Assembly: GCF_034927245.1 (NCBI RefSeq)
Contig: NZ_JAYFQK010000031.1
Span: forward strand, 1-47,103
Direction: 5' to 3'
DNA length: 47,103 nucleotides
From: Desulfitobacterium_A sp034927245
Lineage (GTDB): Bacteria > Bacillota > Desulfitobacteriia > Desulfitobacteriales > Desulfitobacteriaceae
In this document: in pieces, positions 9,638 through 17,923 of the stretch
Numbering within the stretch: position 1 is the stretch's first letter
Layout: each line of letters begins with the position of its first letter
The notes under the pieces: generated by a model
The model's input: the letters and a program-made list of their open reading frames with translations, nothing else
Databases searched by the model: none
What the model was told of the DNA's origin: nothing
Program-made: the position numbers and the translations under genes

Positions 9638-10207
9638 ATGTCCATTCCTGAATCGAATAAAAAGTATACTTATAATGATTACCTCACTTGGCCTGAAGAT
9701 GAACGTTGGGAAATCATCGACGGAGTACCTTTTATGCAATCTGCGCCTTCCTGGCAGCATCAAGCTATATTAAGTGAGTTGCATAGACAGTTTGCCAATT
9801 ACTCTCTCAATAGCCCCTGTCGAGCATTTGTATCACCTTTTGATGTTAGACTTCCGGATTTAGAAGAAAACGATGAAGATGTTACTACCGTCGCTCAGCC
9901 TGATTTAACCGTCATCTGTGATTCCTCAAGATTACAAGGAACCGGGTATTATGGGACACCAACTCTTGTTATAGGAATTACCTCACCTACAACTGGTAAA
10001 ATGGATAAGCTCTATAAGTTTAACAAATATGAAGAAGCCGGAGTTAAAGAATACTGGATTGTAGAGCCGGAACCAAAAATTGTAAGTGTCTTTGTTCTTC
10101 AGAAAAATCAAAGATATGGTAGGCCAGATGTCTATCCGGAAGATGCAAAAATTCTCGTCAGTACTTTTCCGGATCTAACAATTGACTTAAAACCAGTCTT
10201 CAAATAA
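9638..10207 (+). CDS. Uma2 family (DUF820) PD-(D/E)XK-like protein, copy 1
   Basis: This 189-residue protein has the Uma2 layout: an N-terminal YNDYLTWPEDERWEIIDG segment, a central QPDLTVICD motif, then LVIGITSPTT and EYWIVEPE. Uma2 proteins have a PD-(D/E)XK-type nuclease fold; their role is generally unknown. The usual acidic residue before the Ser-Pro (as in VEVMSP of the neighbouring copy) is Gly here (VIGITSP), so nuclease activity is doubtful. GGGAG precedes the ATG by about 8 nt. A second, damaged copy follows directly, giving a tandem paralogous pair. Codon use is AT-rich, in contrast to the Wadjet genes on its left. Confidence 0.85.
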   Translation: MSIPESNKKYTYNDYLTWPEDERWEIIDGVPFMQSAPSWQHQAILSELHRQFANYSLNSPCRAFVSPFDVRLPDLEENDEDVTTVAQPDLTVICDSSRLQGTGYYGTPTLVIGITSPTTGKMDKLYKFNKYEEAGVKEYWIVEPEPKIVSVFVLQKNQRYGRPDVYPEDAKILVSTFPDLTIDLKPVFK

Positions 10208-10223
10208 GTGAGTTGTGATATTT

Positions 10224-10802
10224 ATGCCATTACCACGAGAAGGAGGAAAATATTCATACGCCGATTATCTGACCTAGCCGGAAGGTGAACGTTGGGAGAT
10301 TATTGACGGAGTACCCTATATGCAAGCAGCACCGTCGCCAACTCATCAACTGATATCCGGTGAATTATATAGGCAATCGGCGAACTATTTACAAGATAAG
10401 ACCTGTAAGGCTTATCCGGCCCCCTTTTGTGTAAGATTAACCAAGGGTGATGAAAAGCAAAACGAAGATATAAAGAAAGTTGTTGAGCCGGATATCATTA
10501 TTGTATGTGACAAATCCAAGATTGACGATAAAGGCTGTGCCGGTGCCCCTGATATGATCGTTGAAGTTATGTCTCCATCTTCGGTAAAGATGGACAGATT
10601 TATAAAGTTCAACAAATATGAAAAAGAAGAGGTAAAGGAATATTGGATCATTGAGCCTGAGGCGAAGCTTGTAAGTGTCTTTGTGTTGCAAGAAAACCAA
10701 AGATATGGCAGACCGGATATATATACAGAGGATGATAAAATAAAAGCATCCATATTTCCCGATCACATAGTAGACTTAAAACCTGTATTCGAAGGCATTT
10801 AG
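10224..10802 (+). pseudogene. Uma2 family protein, copy 2, with internal amber stop
   Basis: From the ATG at 10224 the frame reads a Uma2-type N-terminus, but codon 18 (10275-10277) is TAG where copy 1 has TGG (Trp) in DYLTWPE. The frame is otherwise open to 10802 and keeps the family motifs, including EPDIIIVCD and the acidic VEVMSP that copy 1 lacks. A shortened product could start at the ATG at 10320 (160 residues), but it would lose the first strand region and has no clear ribosome binding site. This is most likely a recent nonsense mutation. Confidence 0.8.
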
Positions 10803-10803
10803 A

Positions 10804-10828
10804 CGTAAGCGTCAAATAGACGCTTACG
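10804..10828 (+). terminator. Hairpin after uma2 copy 2
   Basis: A perfect 10-bp stem (CGTAAGCGTC / GACGCTTACG) with a 5-nt loop directly follows the stop codon. The U tract is weak, so termination efficiency is uncertain. Confidence 0.6.
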
Positions 10829-10885
10829 GTTATCTTCACGACACCATTATATCCACCGCTTACAAGTTACATTGAGGAAAACAGA

Positions 10886-10928
10886 AAAAGAGACCCGAAA
10901 TGTTTAATGAACAAATCGGATCTCTTTT
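10886..10928. terminator. Imperfect terminator-like hairpin
   Basis: AAAAGAGA at 10886-10893 pairs with TCTCTTTT at 10921-10928, and CCGA pairs with TCGG further in. It lies in non-coding sequence between the uma2 pair and the surface-protein remnant. No linked intact gene is visible. Confidence 0.35.
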
Positions 10929-11093
10929 GCGTTTATCGAATCTTTTGGGAGGGCTTATGATGCACCCTTAGCCCGGCGCACAGTCAGACCCCGTTGGCCG
11001 ATTACTTTTTTACCAATCCCATGTCCAGCTAGACCCCCAACCCGTTTGACTGAATCCGGGGCCCCGTCCATGCCCATACTTTGGCATCATCGG

Positions 11094-11528
11094 TCAACGA
11101 TCAGGGGACCGCAGTGCGGAAGGACTGCTTTCTGTTTCCGTTACCAGCACGGCGGCCGAAAACGATTCACCGCCTGACCCTAAAGACGAAGGAGCAATTA
11201 AGACATTCCCGCTCTTATCCGCCATGGCGACCGGCGTAACCACGTTGCCGGAAGCATTCAGCGGCTAGCCATCCACTTTGGCTGAGGAATAGTTGACCGT
11301 TCCCATATTCGCCAAGGGATAAAGCTGGCTGTTCTCATTCGAAGTATCCTCGCTAATCCACTCTGCTAAGGTGCCTATTTCCTGAGCATAGGTCGAATTT
11401 AAAGTTACGGTAATCGTTTGGGCTTGCGTTCGGCCATCCGGTGTTGTCACCATGTACGTAAGGTCCCAAACATTGGTCGAACTGTCCATAGCGCCAAAGA
11501 GTGTGGAGTTTTCTTTCTCCAATTTCAA
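11094..11528 (-). pseudogene. Remnant of an extracellular or surface-protein-like gene
   Basis: Read leftward from 11528, the frame gives a Thr/Ser-rich sequence with pieces such as VTTPDGRTQAQTITVTLNST, typical of secreted beta-rich or cell-wall proteins. It hits TAG after VDG (about 11265) and continues in frame with PLNASGNVVTPVAMADKS to a TGA at 11094-11096. There is no proper start: the frame begins inside the stray CRISPR repeat at 11522-11553. The sequence between 10930 and 11094 is GC-rich, probably more of the same decayed gene in shifted frames. The family was not identified. Confidence 0.5.
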
Positions 11529-11553
11529 TCCACGCTCTCTCGTAGAAGGCGAC
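11522..11553 (-). repeat. Solitary degenerate CRISPR repeat
   Basis: This 32-bp stretch matches the array repeat at 148-1507 except for three substitutions clustered at the GCAGAGAG part (here GTAGAAGG). It has the same orientation as the array. On its right follow about 31-33 bp of unique sequence, the length of a spacer, and then the decayed DUF4173 copy starts. It lies 10 kb from the array and has no second repeat. Confidence 0.9.
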
Positions 11554-11584
11554 TTGCTAATTTAGATGAAGCCACTGGTAAAAT

Positions 11585-11902
11585 TTATCGGCTCATTTAA
11601 GAATGTCATTGTACGGAGATGCCTATGGCTTTATCTATCTAAGAGTCTTAACCCATGCTTTTATGGGATACCTTTTTGTTTTGTTTGTGGTATCTTTTAT
11701 TAAAATATGGCGCCATTCCATACCCTTATTCAAATCTTTCGTTGTCATTTCGATTGTTGCCTATACCCCGTTGAACTATATTAATGTCGATAGAATAATT
11801 GTAAAGGAAAATATTGCACGCTATACCGAGGGAAAAACTATAGACGTTTACTATTTAACAACACTGACCCCCACGCTAAGGAAGGTTTCTGTTTACAAAT
11901 AG
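11585..11902 (+). pseudogene. C-terminal fragment of DUF4173 membrane protein
   Basis: The frame corresponds to about 90 residues in the C-terminal third of the intact protein at 36497-38080 (MSLYGDAYGFIYLRVLTHAF and onward). It lacks the N-terminal three-quarters and the last 75 or so residues, and runs out of frame at the deletion joint. No promoter or start belonging to it is visible. It is a by-product of the block duplication, not a functional gene. Confidence 0.9.
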
Positions 11903-11942
11903 CGAATAGGTAAGACATCACCCAAGTTGGAGGGAGAATTTT

Positions 11943-12593
11943 ATGGCATACGATTTCAAAAAGGAGTTCAAATCGCTTTATGCACCTGCCGCAAGACCGA
12001 CTCTTATGGACGTTCCGGAGATGACTTTTGTTATGGCAGATGGCCAAGGTGACCCAAACACGTCAGCCGAGTACACAAACGCTGTCGGAGCTTTATATGG
12101 GTTTTCCTATACTGTAAAGATGAGCAAAATGGGCGGCAATACCCCTGACGGCTATTTTGATTTTGTCGTACCGCCGCTTGAGGGATTATGGTCTGTGGAA
12201 GGCGGGAAAAGCGCCCCGACCTTCATTGATAAAAGCAGATTCAAATGGACATCTATGTTGCGTGTACCAGACTTCGTTACGGAGGATATTTTTTAGCAGT
12301 TCAAAGGAATCCTCTCCACCAAGAAACCCGAACTTGACTTGTCGGTTATCCGGCTTGAAAAGTTCACCGAGGGACTATGCGGGTAGATTACCCACATAGG
12401 TCCTTACGACGGCGAACCGCCGACCATAGCGGCATTAGAGCATTTTATTGAAGAAAGCGGCTATCGCACGGAGATGTCGGGTATGCGCCGCCATCACGAG
12501 ATTTATCTCGGAAACCCGCGCAAGGTTACGCCCAAGAAACTGAAAACGATTATCCGGCATCCGATTGTGAGGAAATCATGCTCGGAGCAATAA
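11943..12593 (+). pseudogene. GyrI-like domain protein, decayed copy with two amber stops
   Basis: The full 217-codon frame of the intact gene at 38144-38794 is present with the same start context, but two codons have become TAG: a Glu codon after EDIF (near 12294) and a Gln codon in CGQITH (near 12384). There are also several missense changes, but no frameshift. A 117-residue truncated product could be made. The intact copy 26 kb away makes loss of function here tolerable. Confidence 0.9.
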
Positions 12594-12667
12594 TCGGCGA
12601 CATCGTAGGCTCGGTCTACGAGTATGTATGCCGTCGGTGGCGCAAATTTGTACTGGATTTCGAGTAA
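12578..12667 (+). pseudogene. In-frame mini-remnant of ADP-ribosylglycohydrolase
   Basis: The first 15 codons (MLGAIIGDIVGSVYE) are joined in frame to the last 14 codons of the intact gene at 38779-39639, leaving a 29-residue open frame. All catalytic Asp motifs are lost. The start overlaps the upstream GyrI-like frame exactly as in the intact copy. Confidence 0.85.
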
Positions 12668-12818
12668 AAGACCGAGCGGTTCAAATTTAACGATTACCTC
12701 TGTCTGTTAACGGTTACTCCAAAAAAATGCACCGCTCTCTTGAAATTTAACGGTTACTTTCGCCGGCTGCGTTGCTCCAACGTAAGCCCAGAAATGACCG
12801 CTGATACTAAAACGAAAG

Positions 12819-12856
12819 AAGCCATGAAAGTCCAATATTACTGGGCTTTCACGGCT
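12819..12856 (+). terminator. Terminator hairpin of the decayed block
   Basis: AAGCC-TGAAAG-CCA pairs with TGG-CTTTCA-GGCTT around a short AT loop, followed by TTTTC. The same hairpin, with compensating differences, follows the intact block at 39788-39830, which supports it as a real terminator. Confidence 0.7.
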
Positions 12857-12891
12857 TTTCTGCATGAGTGTCTTTTTAAGCTCATTGATTG

Positions 12892-13060
12892 ACTTGGATC
12901 GCTGCAACGGTTGTCAGGCCTGAAGCGTTACTTGCAAGATGGAGAACAAAGTGGCTTTGGGGGTTTTCTAGAATCGCGTTCATCGCATGGGCCCGGTTGA
13001 AAAATTTCGAGATAAACTAGAGATGTTTTATTTCCTAAGGCAATGCATGCATTGTGAAAA
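12892..13060. other. Unassigned stretch with possible mobile-element remnant
   Basis: Beyond the duplicated block the sequence has no intact gene. A short frame ending at 13020 reads IAFIAWARLKNFEIN before a stop and may be the C-terminal tail of a transposase; this is a guess. A perfect 14-bp palindrome CAATGCATGCATTG lies at 13041-13054, just beyond the end of the leftward redox operon, and may be a weak terminator or a binding site. Confidence 0.3.
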
Positions 13061-14218
13061 TTAATCATCCAACATTGAAACGATAAATTCAGTAAGATCT
13101 TGCACCCTTACTCTGGCTTTTGCTTTTCGAACTGCACCGCTCATGGTCCGTTTGCATTGTTGACAACCTGTTACGACGGTTTGAGCCCCAGTTTCTTTAA
13201 TCATATTTACCTTTAAATCACTTATATTTGCAGCTAATTCTTTATCAGTCATCTCTAAGTTCCCACCTCCGCCGCAGCAAAGCGAGTTTTCTCGATTTCG
13301 TTCCATCTCAACGAGTTTTACACCTGGAACCGAGGTAATCAGTTGGCGCGGCTCATCATAAATTCCACTATTCCGGCCTAAATCGCAAGGGTCATGGTAA
13401 GTTACAATTTGTTCTTTTTCTTTCAGCTTTAAACGGCCTTCCTGCCTTAATTTCAATAAATATTGACTGCTGTGTAAGACAGGAAAGGGCAATTCTCTGT
13501 TTAATAAACGTGGATATTCATGTTTCCACGTATGCAAACAAGAAGGGCAGCTCATAACTATGCAGGAGGGAGACAGTTCTTCAATCCTGGCGATATTTTC
13601 TTCGGCTAGTTTTTTTATATCATCCGTTAATCCGGCTGCCATCAGGGGAAAGCCACAACACATCTCTTCTGCTCCCATGGTTGTAAAATTAACCCCGACT
13701 TTAGTCATGATTTTGACCATGGACTGAGGAATACTATACGCCGCTGGGAATAATGAAGACACGCAGCCTAAGAAATAAAGAACTTCAGGATTTTTCTTGC
13801 CATTCAGACCCTCTGGAACTTCATCCAAGTTTTCTGACCATAATAATCGGCTACTTTGCTCTTCACCCGATATATTGCCTTTATCTCGGACAGTATCCCG
13901 AAGAGAATACATCACCTCTGGAGCTTTACCCGACTTAGCAATCCGTTGGCGTAAATCAAGCCACATTTGACGTGTGTCAATATTAAGATGGCAAACTTCT
14001 CTGCATGCCCCGCATAAAGTGCATTGGTAAACGCGATCAATTAATTTTTGAGGATATTCCTGTTCATTTGCGGCCTGTACCAAAGCCATTTTTCCGCGTG
14101 GAGAAAAGGACTCCCATCCGCCTACTTCATAGGCTGGACAAACATCCCTGCAGTAACCGCAGCGGCCGCATATCGTCGTCTCTTCATTTAGACCCTCATA
14201 AAAAAACGGCTTGTCCAT
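13061..14218 (-). CDS. GlcF/HdrD-like Fe-S oxidoreductase with CCG domains
   Basis: This 385-residue cytoplasmic protein has two N-terminal [4Fe-4S] motifs (CGRCGYCRDVCP and CTLCGACREVCH) followed by two cysteine-rich CCG domains (MCCGFPLMAAG, LCCGGGGNLEM with a downstream CxxC). This is the build of GlcF/LldE/HdrD-type subunits that pass electrons from a flavin partner or act on thiols and disulfides. The partner is the FAD oxidase encoded 5 nt upstream. I chose the ATG at 14218 with AAGGAG upstream over a longer frame that runs into the neighbour. It is the last gene of the sigma-54 operon that starts at 23065. Confidence 0.88.
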   Translation of the reverse strand: MDKPFFYEGLNEETTICGRCGYCRDVCPAYEVGGWESFSPRGKMALVQAANEQEYPQKLIDRVYQCTLCGACREVCHLNIDTRQMWLDLRQRIAKSGKAPEVMYSLRDTVRDKGNISGEEQSSRLLWSENLDEVPEGLNGKKNPEVLYFLGCVSSLFPAAYSIPQSMVKIMTKVGVNFTTMGAEEMCCGFPLMAAGLTDDIKKLAEENIARIEELSPSCIVMSCPSCLHTWKHEYPRLLNRELPFPVLHSSQYLLKLRQEGRLKLKEKEQIVTYHDPCDLGRNSGIYDEPRQLITSVPGVKLVEMERNRENSLCCGGGGNLEMTDKELAANISDLKVNMIKETGAQTVVTGCQQCKRTMSGAVRKAKARVRVQDLTEFIVSMLDD

Positions 14219-14223
14219 TTTCT

Positions 14224-15660
14224 TCACTCCTTTTCTCTTGCCCCAGTATATCTTTGCAGCAAACTGGCCATTCGCGTCCCAAATGAGAAAAACCAAGGAG
14301 GAAGGAGGGAAGGATAAGTATAGTGTTTCCCTGGATTTAATAATCCTTTAGGATCTAATTCTTTTTTTCGCTTTTTAAGTTTTGCCAATTCAACTTTTGA
14401 AAATATCGATGGTAAATAAGGTGTATTCCAAAGCCCCACGGAATAGGGATGTCCTCCCAAATTAATCGCCAGCTGATGGAGTCTTCCTGTAACCGCCATA
14501 GCAACAATATAACCTAAACCTTGTCGAGAATCTGCCCGGTAGGCTGTAAACATCGTCATCTTTTGAGAATTGACAATGGTGCCATAGCTGTAAAACTTGG
14601 TGCGCATTCGGCTGCCAAGCCGGGCTACCGAATCTTGGTATTGACTAAGATTATTAACCCCTATCCAATCTTCAGCTGCCATTAACGTTGGTCCGAGCCG
14701 TTTAATCCGCATATGGTAAAAACGCTCTTTCCATTCAGAAACTCCAACTTCCGTTGGAAGTATTTCAGCTCCAAATGTCCCCGCTAATTGTTTGATTATC
14801 TTCTGACCGCCCTGCACAGTTTCCTGATTGCCCTCATAATCAACAGCAAGGATCTCCCCGTGGGGCGCCGGGTAGCCTAATTGACGAAAGAAATCAAAAT
14901 AATGTGCACTATAATATCCCAAGTTATAAGGACGATTCGCCTCTTCGGCAACTGTTGCTGCTGCTTTACTGAGCGAAGCCACATCTTTAAAGGAAAGCAG
15001 CCAGTGTCCTTCCACATCAGGTGCATGTCTGATCTTCAAAGTTACCTTTGTAACCAACCCTAACGTTCCGTCACTCCCGGCAAACCAAGAGATGGCCGGT
15101 TCACTGGCTTGGGTCACTTCCTTGATTGTTCCATCGGGTAAGACAACTTCCAGACGCACAACTTGCTCACTTAAAGGGCCAAAAGCCAGACTGCCAATGC
15201 CGTACCCTTCCATATTGAGCCAGCCACCGATAGTTGCCGTAGGCGCACTGCTCGGATAACTCCTAACCGCCCATCCCTTTTGACGCAACGCTTTATCAAG
15301 TGCTTCCCAACGTTGACCAGCCCCTACGGTCACTTCTTCCTGCTTCTCATCAAGATTAAGAATACCGCTTATACCGCTTAGATCAATGGTTATCCCCTTC
15401 TTGACCGGCACACTGTTAAAAAAGGCAGACGAACCGCTGCCCCGTGGGATAATCGGAATCCCTTGGCTATACGCGTACTGAGCCAGTGCAGCCACTTCTT
15501 CCGTATTTTGCGGCCGTGCAACCAAATCGGGAATGGTTTCTAAGCGTAATGCCCAACGCATAATCCCAGGGACCTCCGCTAAATCGCGACCATAGGTTAC
15601 ACGTTCCCACCAATCGTCTGTGATACGGTTACACAGAAGCTCCGACAAATGATTATCCAC
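14224..15660 (-). CDS. FAD-binding 2-hydroxyacid dehydrogenase (GlcD-like)
   Basis: This 478-residue protein has the PCMH-type FAD-binding domain in its N-terminal half (IPIIPRGSGSS, GAGQRWEALDKAL, PTATIGGWLNMEGYGIGS) and an FAD-oxidase C-terminal domain ending near NPGKHY. GlcD/D-lactate dehydrogenase-type enzymes oxidise 2-hydroxy acids to 2-oxo acids. Pairing with the GlcF-like protein downstream (5 nt gap) suggests a two-subunit dehydrogenase feeding electrons into Fe-S centres. The start is GTG at 15660 with GGGGAGAAGG upstream. The substrate cannot be told from sequence; glycolate or lactate are the default guesses for the family. Confidence 0.87.
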   Translation of the reverse strand: MDNHLSELLCNRITDDWWERVTYGRDLAEVPGIMRWALRLETIPDLVARPQNTEEVAALAQYAYSQGIPIIPRGSGSSAFFNSVPVKKGITIDLSGISGILNLDEKQEEVTVGAGQRWEALDKALRQKGWAVRSYPSSAPTATIGGWLNMEGYGIGSLAFGPLSEQVVRLEVVLPDGTIKEVTQASEPAISWFAGSDGTLGLVTKVTLKIRHAPDVEGHWLLSFKDVASLSKAAATVAEEANRPYNLGYYSAHYFDFFRQLGYPAPHGEILAVDYEGNQETVQGGQKIIKQLAGTFGAEILPTEVGVSEWKERFYHMRIKRLGPTLMAAEDWIGVNNLSQYQDSVARLGSRMRTKFYSYGTIVNSQKMTMFTAYRADSRQGLGYIVAMAVTGRLHQLAINLGGHPYSVGLWNTPYLPSIFSKVELAKLKKRKKELDPKGLLNPGKHYTYPSLLPPWFFSFGTRMASLLQRYTGAREKE

Positions 15661-15702
15661 CTCAACACCTTCTCCCCTTGAAGTCGTTTTTAACCGTACG
15701 TT

Positions 15703-16965
15703 CTAATGGGTGCTAAAAAGTCTTTCCGCCTGATGATACCAAGGAGCCCCTTTAAATAATGATTCATGGTTTAAAACATCCTGAATTTGCCGCGGGGAAA
15801 CTCCATTTTTCATCCAAGCGATAACCGCACCGGCTCCTCGATAATATCCTACAAACTGTACCCCTAAAATTTTCTCTTCCGTATAAATCACTTTGTAATA
15901 GCCATTAGAATTATTTCGTTCACACACCACTAGGTTGTCTGCATCTTTAAGACTGGTTTCAGTAAATCCCGCGGAAACCGCTGTTACGCCGCCGATCTCC
16001 TCGATCATTACACCTAGCGCGCCTTGGTAAACTCGTTCAAATCCTAAACAACTGCTGGCAGCAACCTCCGCCTGTTCCTTTGCGCTTGCCCAGAGCAAGC
16101 TTAGGGTTGGCTTTTGCAGGAGCCGATCCCAGATCTGTACACAATCTCCGCATGCATATACATTGGGTTCGCTTGTCTGCATCCGCTCGTCGACCTTGAT
16201 CCCTCTTAACGATCCTGTCTTAATGCCGGCTTCTTGGGCAATAACTGTGTTGGAACGCACCCCCGCAGCCCAAATGACCAAGTCGCTGGGAATTGTTCCT
16301 TGAGTCGTTGTCACCCCAGTAACTTGATCTGTGCCCTCAACTCCCATGACCTTCTCATTAACCAACACTTTTACGCCATGCTTTTCGACAGCAGCCTGAA
16401 GAATACGGGAGGCTTGCAAGTCAAAGGCTGTAGGCATAATTCGATCGACCATTTCAATAAGTGTGACATCGAGGCCGCGTTCTTTTAACGCCATGCTTGT
16501 TTCCACACCGATGGCACCCGAACCAACAACAACGGCGGACCGGCCTCCCCAAGCCATAATTTTTTCAACATCGGCTAAAGATTTGAGGGTAAAGTTTCCC
16601 GGTATTTTGGCACCAGGTACCGGAGGGACAAGAGCCGAACTTCCGGTTGCGAGGATCAGCTTGTCGTAATCAATCCACTGTTGACCTGCCTTCACCTTTT
16701 GTTGCTTCACATCAATACTCTCGACAACTGTTCCCTTAAGAAGCTTAATTTTATCAATACCCGGAAGTTCGGGGACAAATATCCCTTCGCGGGCTTGATA
16801 ACCATGCAGATAGTCCGGAAGGGCACACGCTGAATAGAGTGGAACTTTTTCTAATCCAATCAAAGTAACTTTTGTCCTTGGAGCTAATGAGTGAATCCTA
16901 CTGGCCACCGTATAGCCCGCTATGCCATCCCCAATAATAACAATGTTGGATTTTTTGATGCTCAT
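15703..16965 (-). CDS. FAD/NAD(P)-dependent pyridine nucleotide-disulfide oxidoreductase
   Basis: A 420-residue flavoprotein has an N-terminal FAD motif (IVIIGDGIAGYTVASR), a second dinucleotide motif for NAD(P)H (AVVVGSGAIGVETSMAL, about residues 143-159) and the ACGDC FAD-contact motif. A Cys in LYSACALPDYL (about residue 48) is at the position used by CoA-disulfide reductase/NADH oxidase-type enzymes. There is no CxxxxC redox pair as in dihydrolipoamide dehydrogenase. It overlaps the AOR-like gene upstream by 4 nt. A likely role is moving electrons between NAD(P)H and the Fe-S proteins of this operon. Confidence 0.85.
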   Translation of the reverse strand: MSIKKSNIVIIGDGIAGYTVASRIHSLAPRTKVTLIGLEKVPLYSACALPDYLHGYQAREGIFVPELPGIDKIKLLKGTVVESIDVKQQKVKAGQQWIDYDKLILATGSSALVPPVPGAKIPGNFTLKSLADVEKIMAWGGRSAVVVGSGAIGVETSMALKERGLDVTLIEMVDRIMPTAFDLQASRILQAAVEKHGVKVLVNEKVMGVEGTDQVTGVTTTQGTIPSDLVIWAAGVRSNTVIAQEAGIKTGSLRGIKVDERMQTSEPNVYACGDCVQIWDRLLQKPTLSLLWASAKEQAEVAASSCLGFERVYQGALGVMIEEIGGVTAVSAGFTETSLKDADNLVVCERNNSNGYYKVIYTEEKILGVQFVGYYRGAGAVIAWMKNGVSPRQIQDVLNHESLFKGAPWYHQAERLFSTH

Positions 16966-17909
16966 GATAAAATAGGCCTCCTTATCCTTTCATTGATCAT
17001 CTGCTTGGCCTCTTCAATACGATGAGCACCTGCCCAAAGTTCCACAGGTGTACAACTCCAGCCTGTTACACACTCAAGCAAACTGCACAGTTCTTCCACA
17101 GATTGTCCGAGTCCGGAAGAAATCCACTGCGGACAACTCCCTGTGGCTAACCACAAGTTTAAAGCCGCATTCTGAACTGTAGATTCTCGAGAAAGCATAA
17201 GCCGCTCGCAATGACCGTGGCATACTGCACATCCGTTTGATCCATTGCTTAGGCCTGTCTCTTTCCATCGTTTGACGATTTGACTTGATTGGGCTAAAAC
17301 ATCTTTAGGTTTAGCGAGAGGTAAACCTTTTTTCCCTTGAACGATAACCGCCTTAACGTTCCGCCGTTCCAAAAGAAACCGTGCTTCTGAATCCGCGCTC
17401 ACCAACCCGCTGCTTGTCACAATTCCAGTGTCAGTACTTACCAGCGCTTCGGCTTCATCGCCAAAATTTCGTTTCATTATTTTAAAAAATGCTGCTGTAC
17501 CTTGGTTTTCTTGATATTCTTTAATATCGCATCCATTTTCATACAGAATAATATAACAGGGTTTGCGGGCCGTCTTCCAAAGTATGACTTGATCCCAGCC
17601 CGTAAACTTCAGGACCGCTCCCCAATTTCCAGTTCCATATACGCTTGTTAATTGGCCATTAAACGGATGTAAACCGTCAAGCGACCAAACGTTTTCTCCC
17701 ATTACGGGAGAGCCAACTAATGGCCCGGCCGCAATACTCACGATATCACCAGCCAGCCGTTCCCACCCCGGTAATTTCCCTGCCTGAACAGCGATATTCA
17801 GTCCCTGTCCACCGATCCATTGGTAATAATAATCTTCTAGAAGTGTCTCTTTATGACACTCTCCTTTGCTTAAATCTATAACAATAAGTTTTCCAGTCCA
17901 GCCAAACAC
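16962..17909 (-). CDS. Compact aldehyde:ferredoxin oxidoreductase-like protein
   Basis: The first 200 residues match the AOR pterin-binding domain (GWTGKLIVIDLSKGE, WIGGQGLN, AAGPLVGSPVMGE, GTGNWGAVLKFTGWDQVI). A CxxCxxxC motif follows (CAVCHGHC, about residues 227-234), then only a short piece resembling the end of AOR (CVTGWSCTPVELWAGAHRI). Typical AORs have about 600 residues, so this protein of about 315 residues seems to have lost most of domains 2 and 3. It may be an electron-transfer or scaffold relative rather than an aldehyde oxidase. Start candidates are TTG 17927, GTG 17918 and GTG 17909; I prefer 17909 by its spacing to AGAGGGG. The ferredoxin gene upstream nearly abuts it. Confidence 0.75.
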   Translation of the reverse strand: MFGWTGKLIVIDLSKGECHKETLLEDYYYQWIGGQGLNIAVQAGKLPGWERLAGDIVSIAAGPLVGSPVMGENVWSLDGLHPFNGQLTSVYGTGNWGAVLKFTGWDQVILWKTARKPCYIILYENGCDIKEYQENQGTAAFFKIMKRNFGDEAEALVSTDTGIVTSSGLVSADSEARFLLERRNVKAVIVQGKKGLPLAKPKDVLAQSSQIVKRWKETGLSNGSNGCAVCHGHCERLMLSRESTVQNAALNLWLATGSCPQWISSGLGQSVEELCSLLECVTGWSCTPVELWAGAHRIEEAKQMINERIRRPILS

Positions 17910-17923
17910 TTTCCTCACCCCTC

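Larger units (their letters stand above)
11585..12891 (+). repeat. Decayed copy of the block at 37559-39860
   Basis: The sequence is nearly identical, with scattered substitutions, to 37559-39860 in the same orientation, but shorter. About 0.23 kb is missing at the end of the DUF4173 gene (joint near 11868) and about 0.77 kb inside the ADP-ribosylglycohydrolase gene (joint near 12624). Both copies end at the shared string TTAAGCTCATTGAT and then diverge. The two blocks are direct repeats about 26 kb apart. Confidence 0.95.

Noticed and set aside
12892..13020. Intact transposase gene
   Set aside because: Only a tail of about 25 codons is open and family similarity is too weak to assign; kept as an unassigned remnant.
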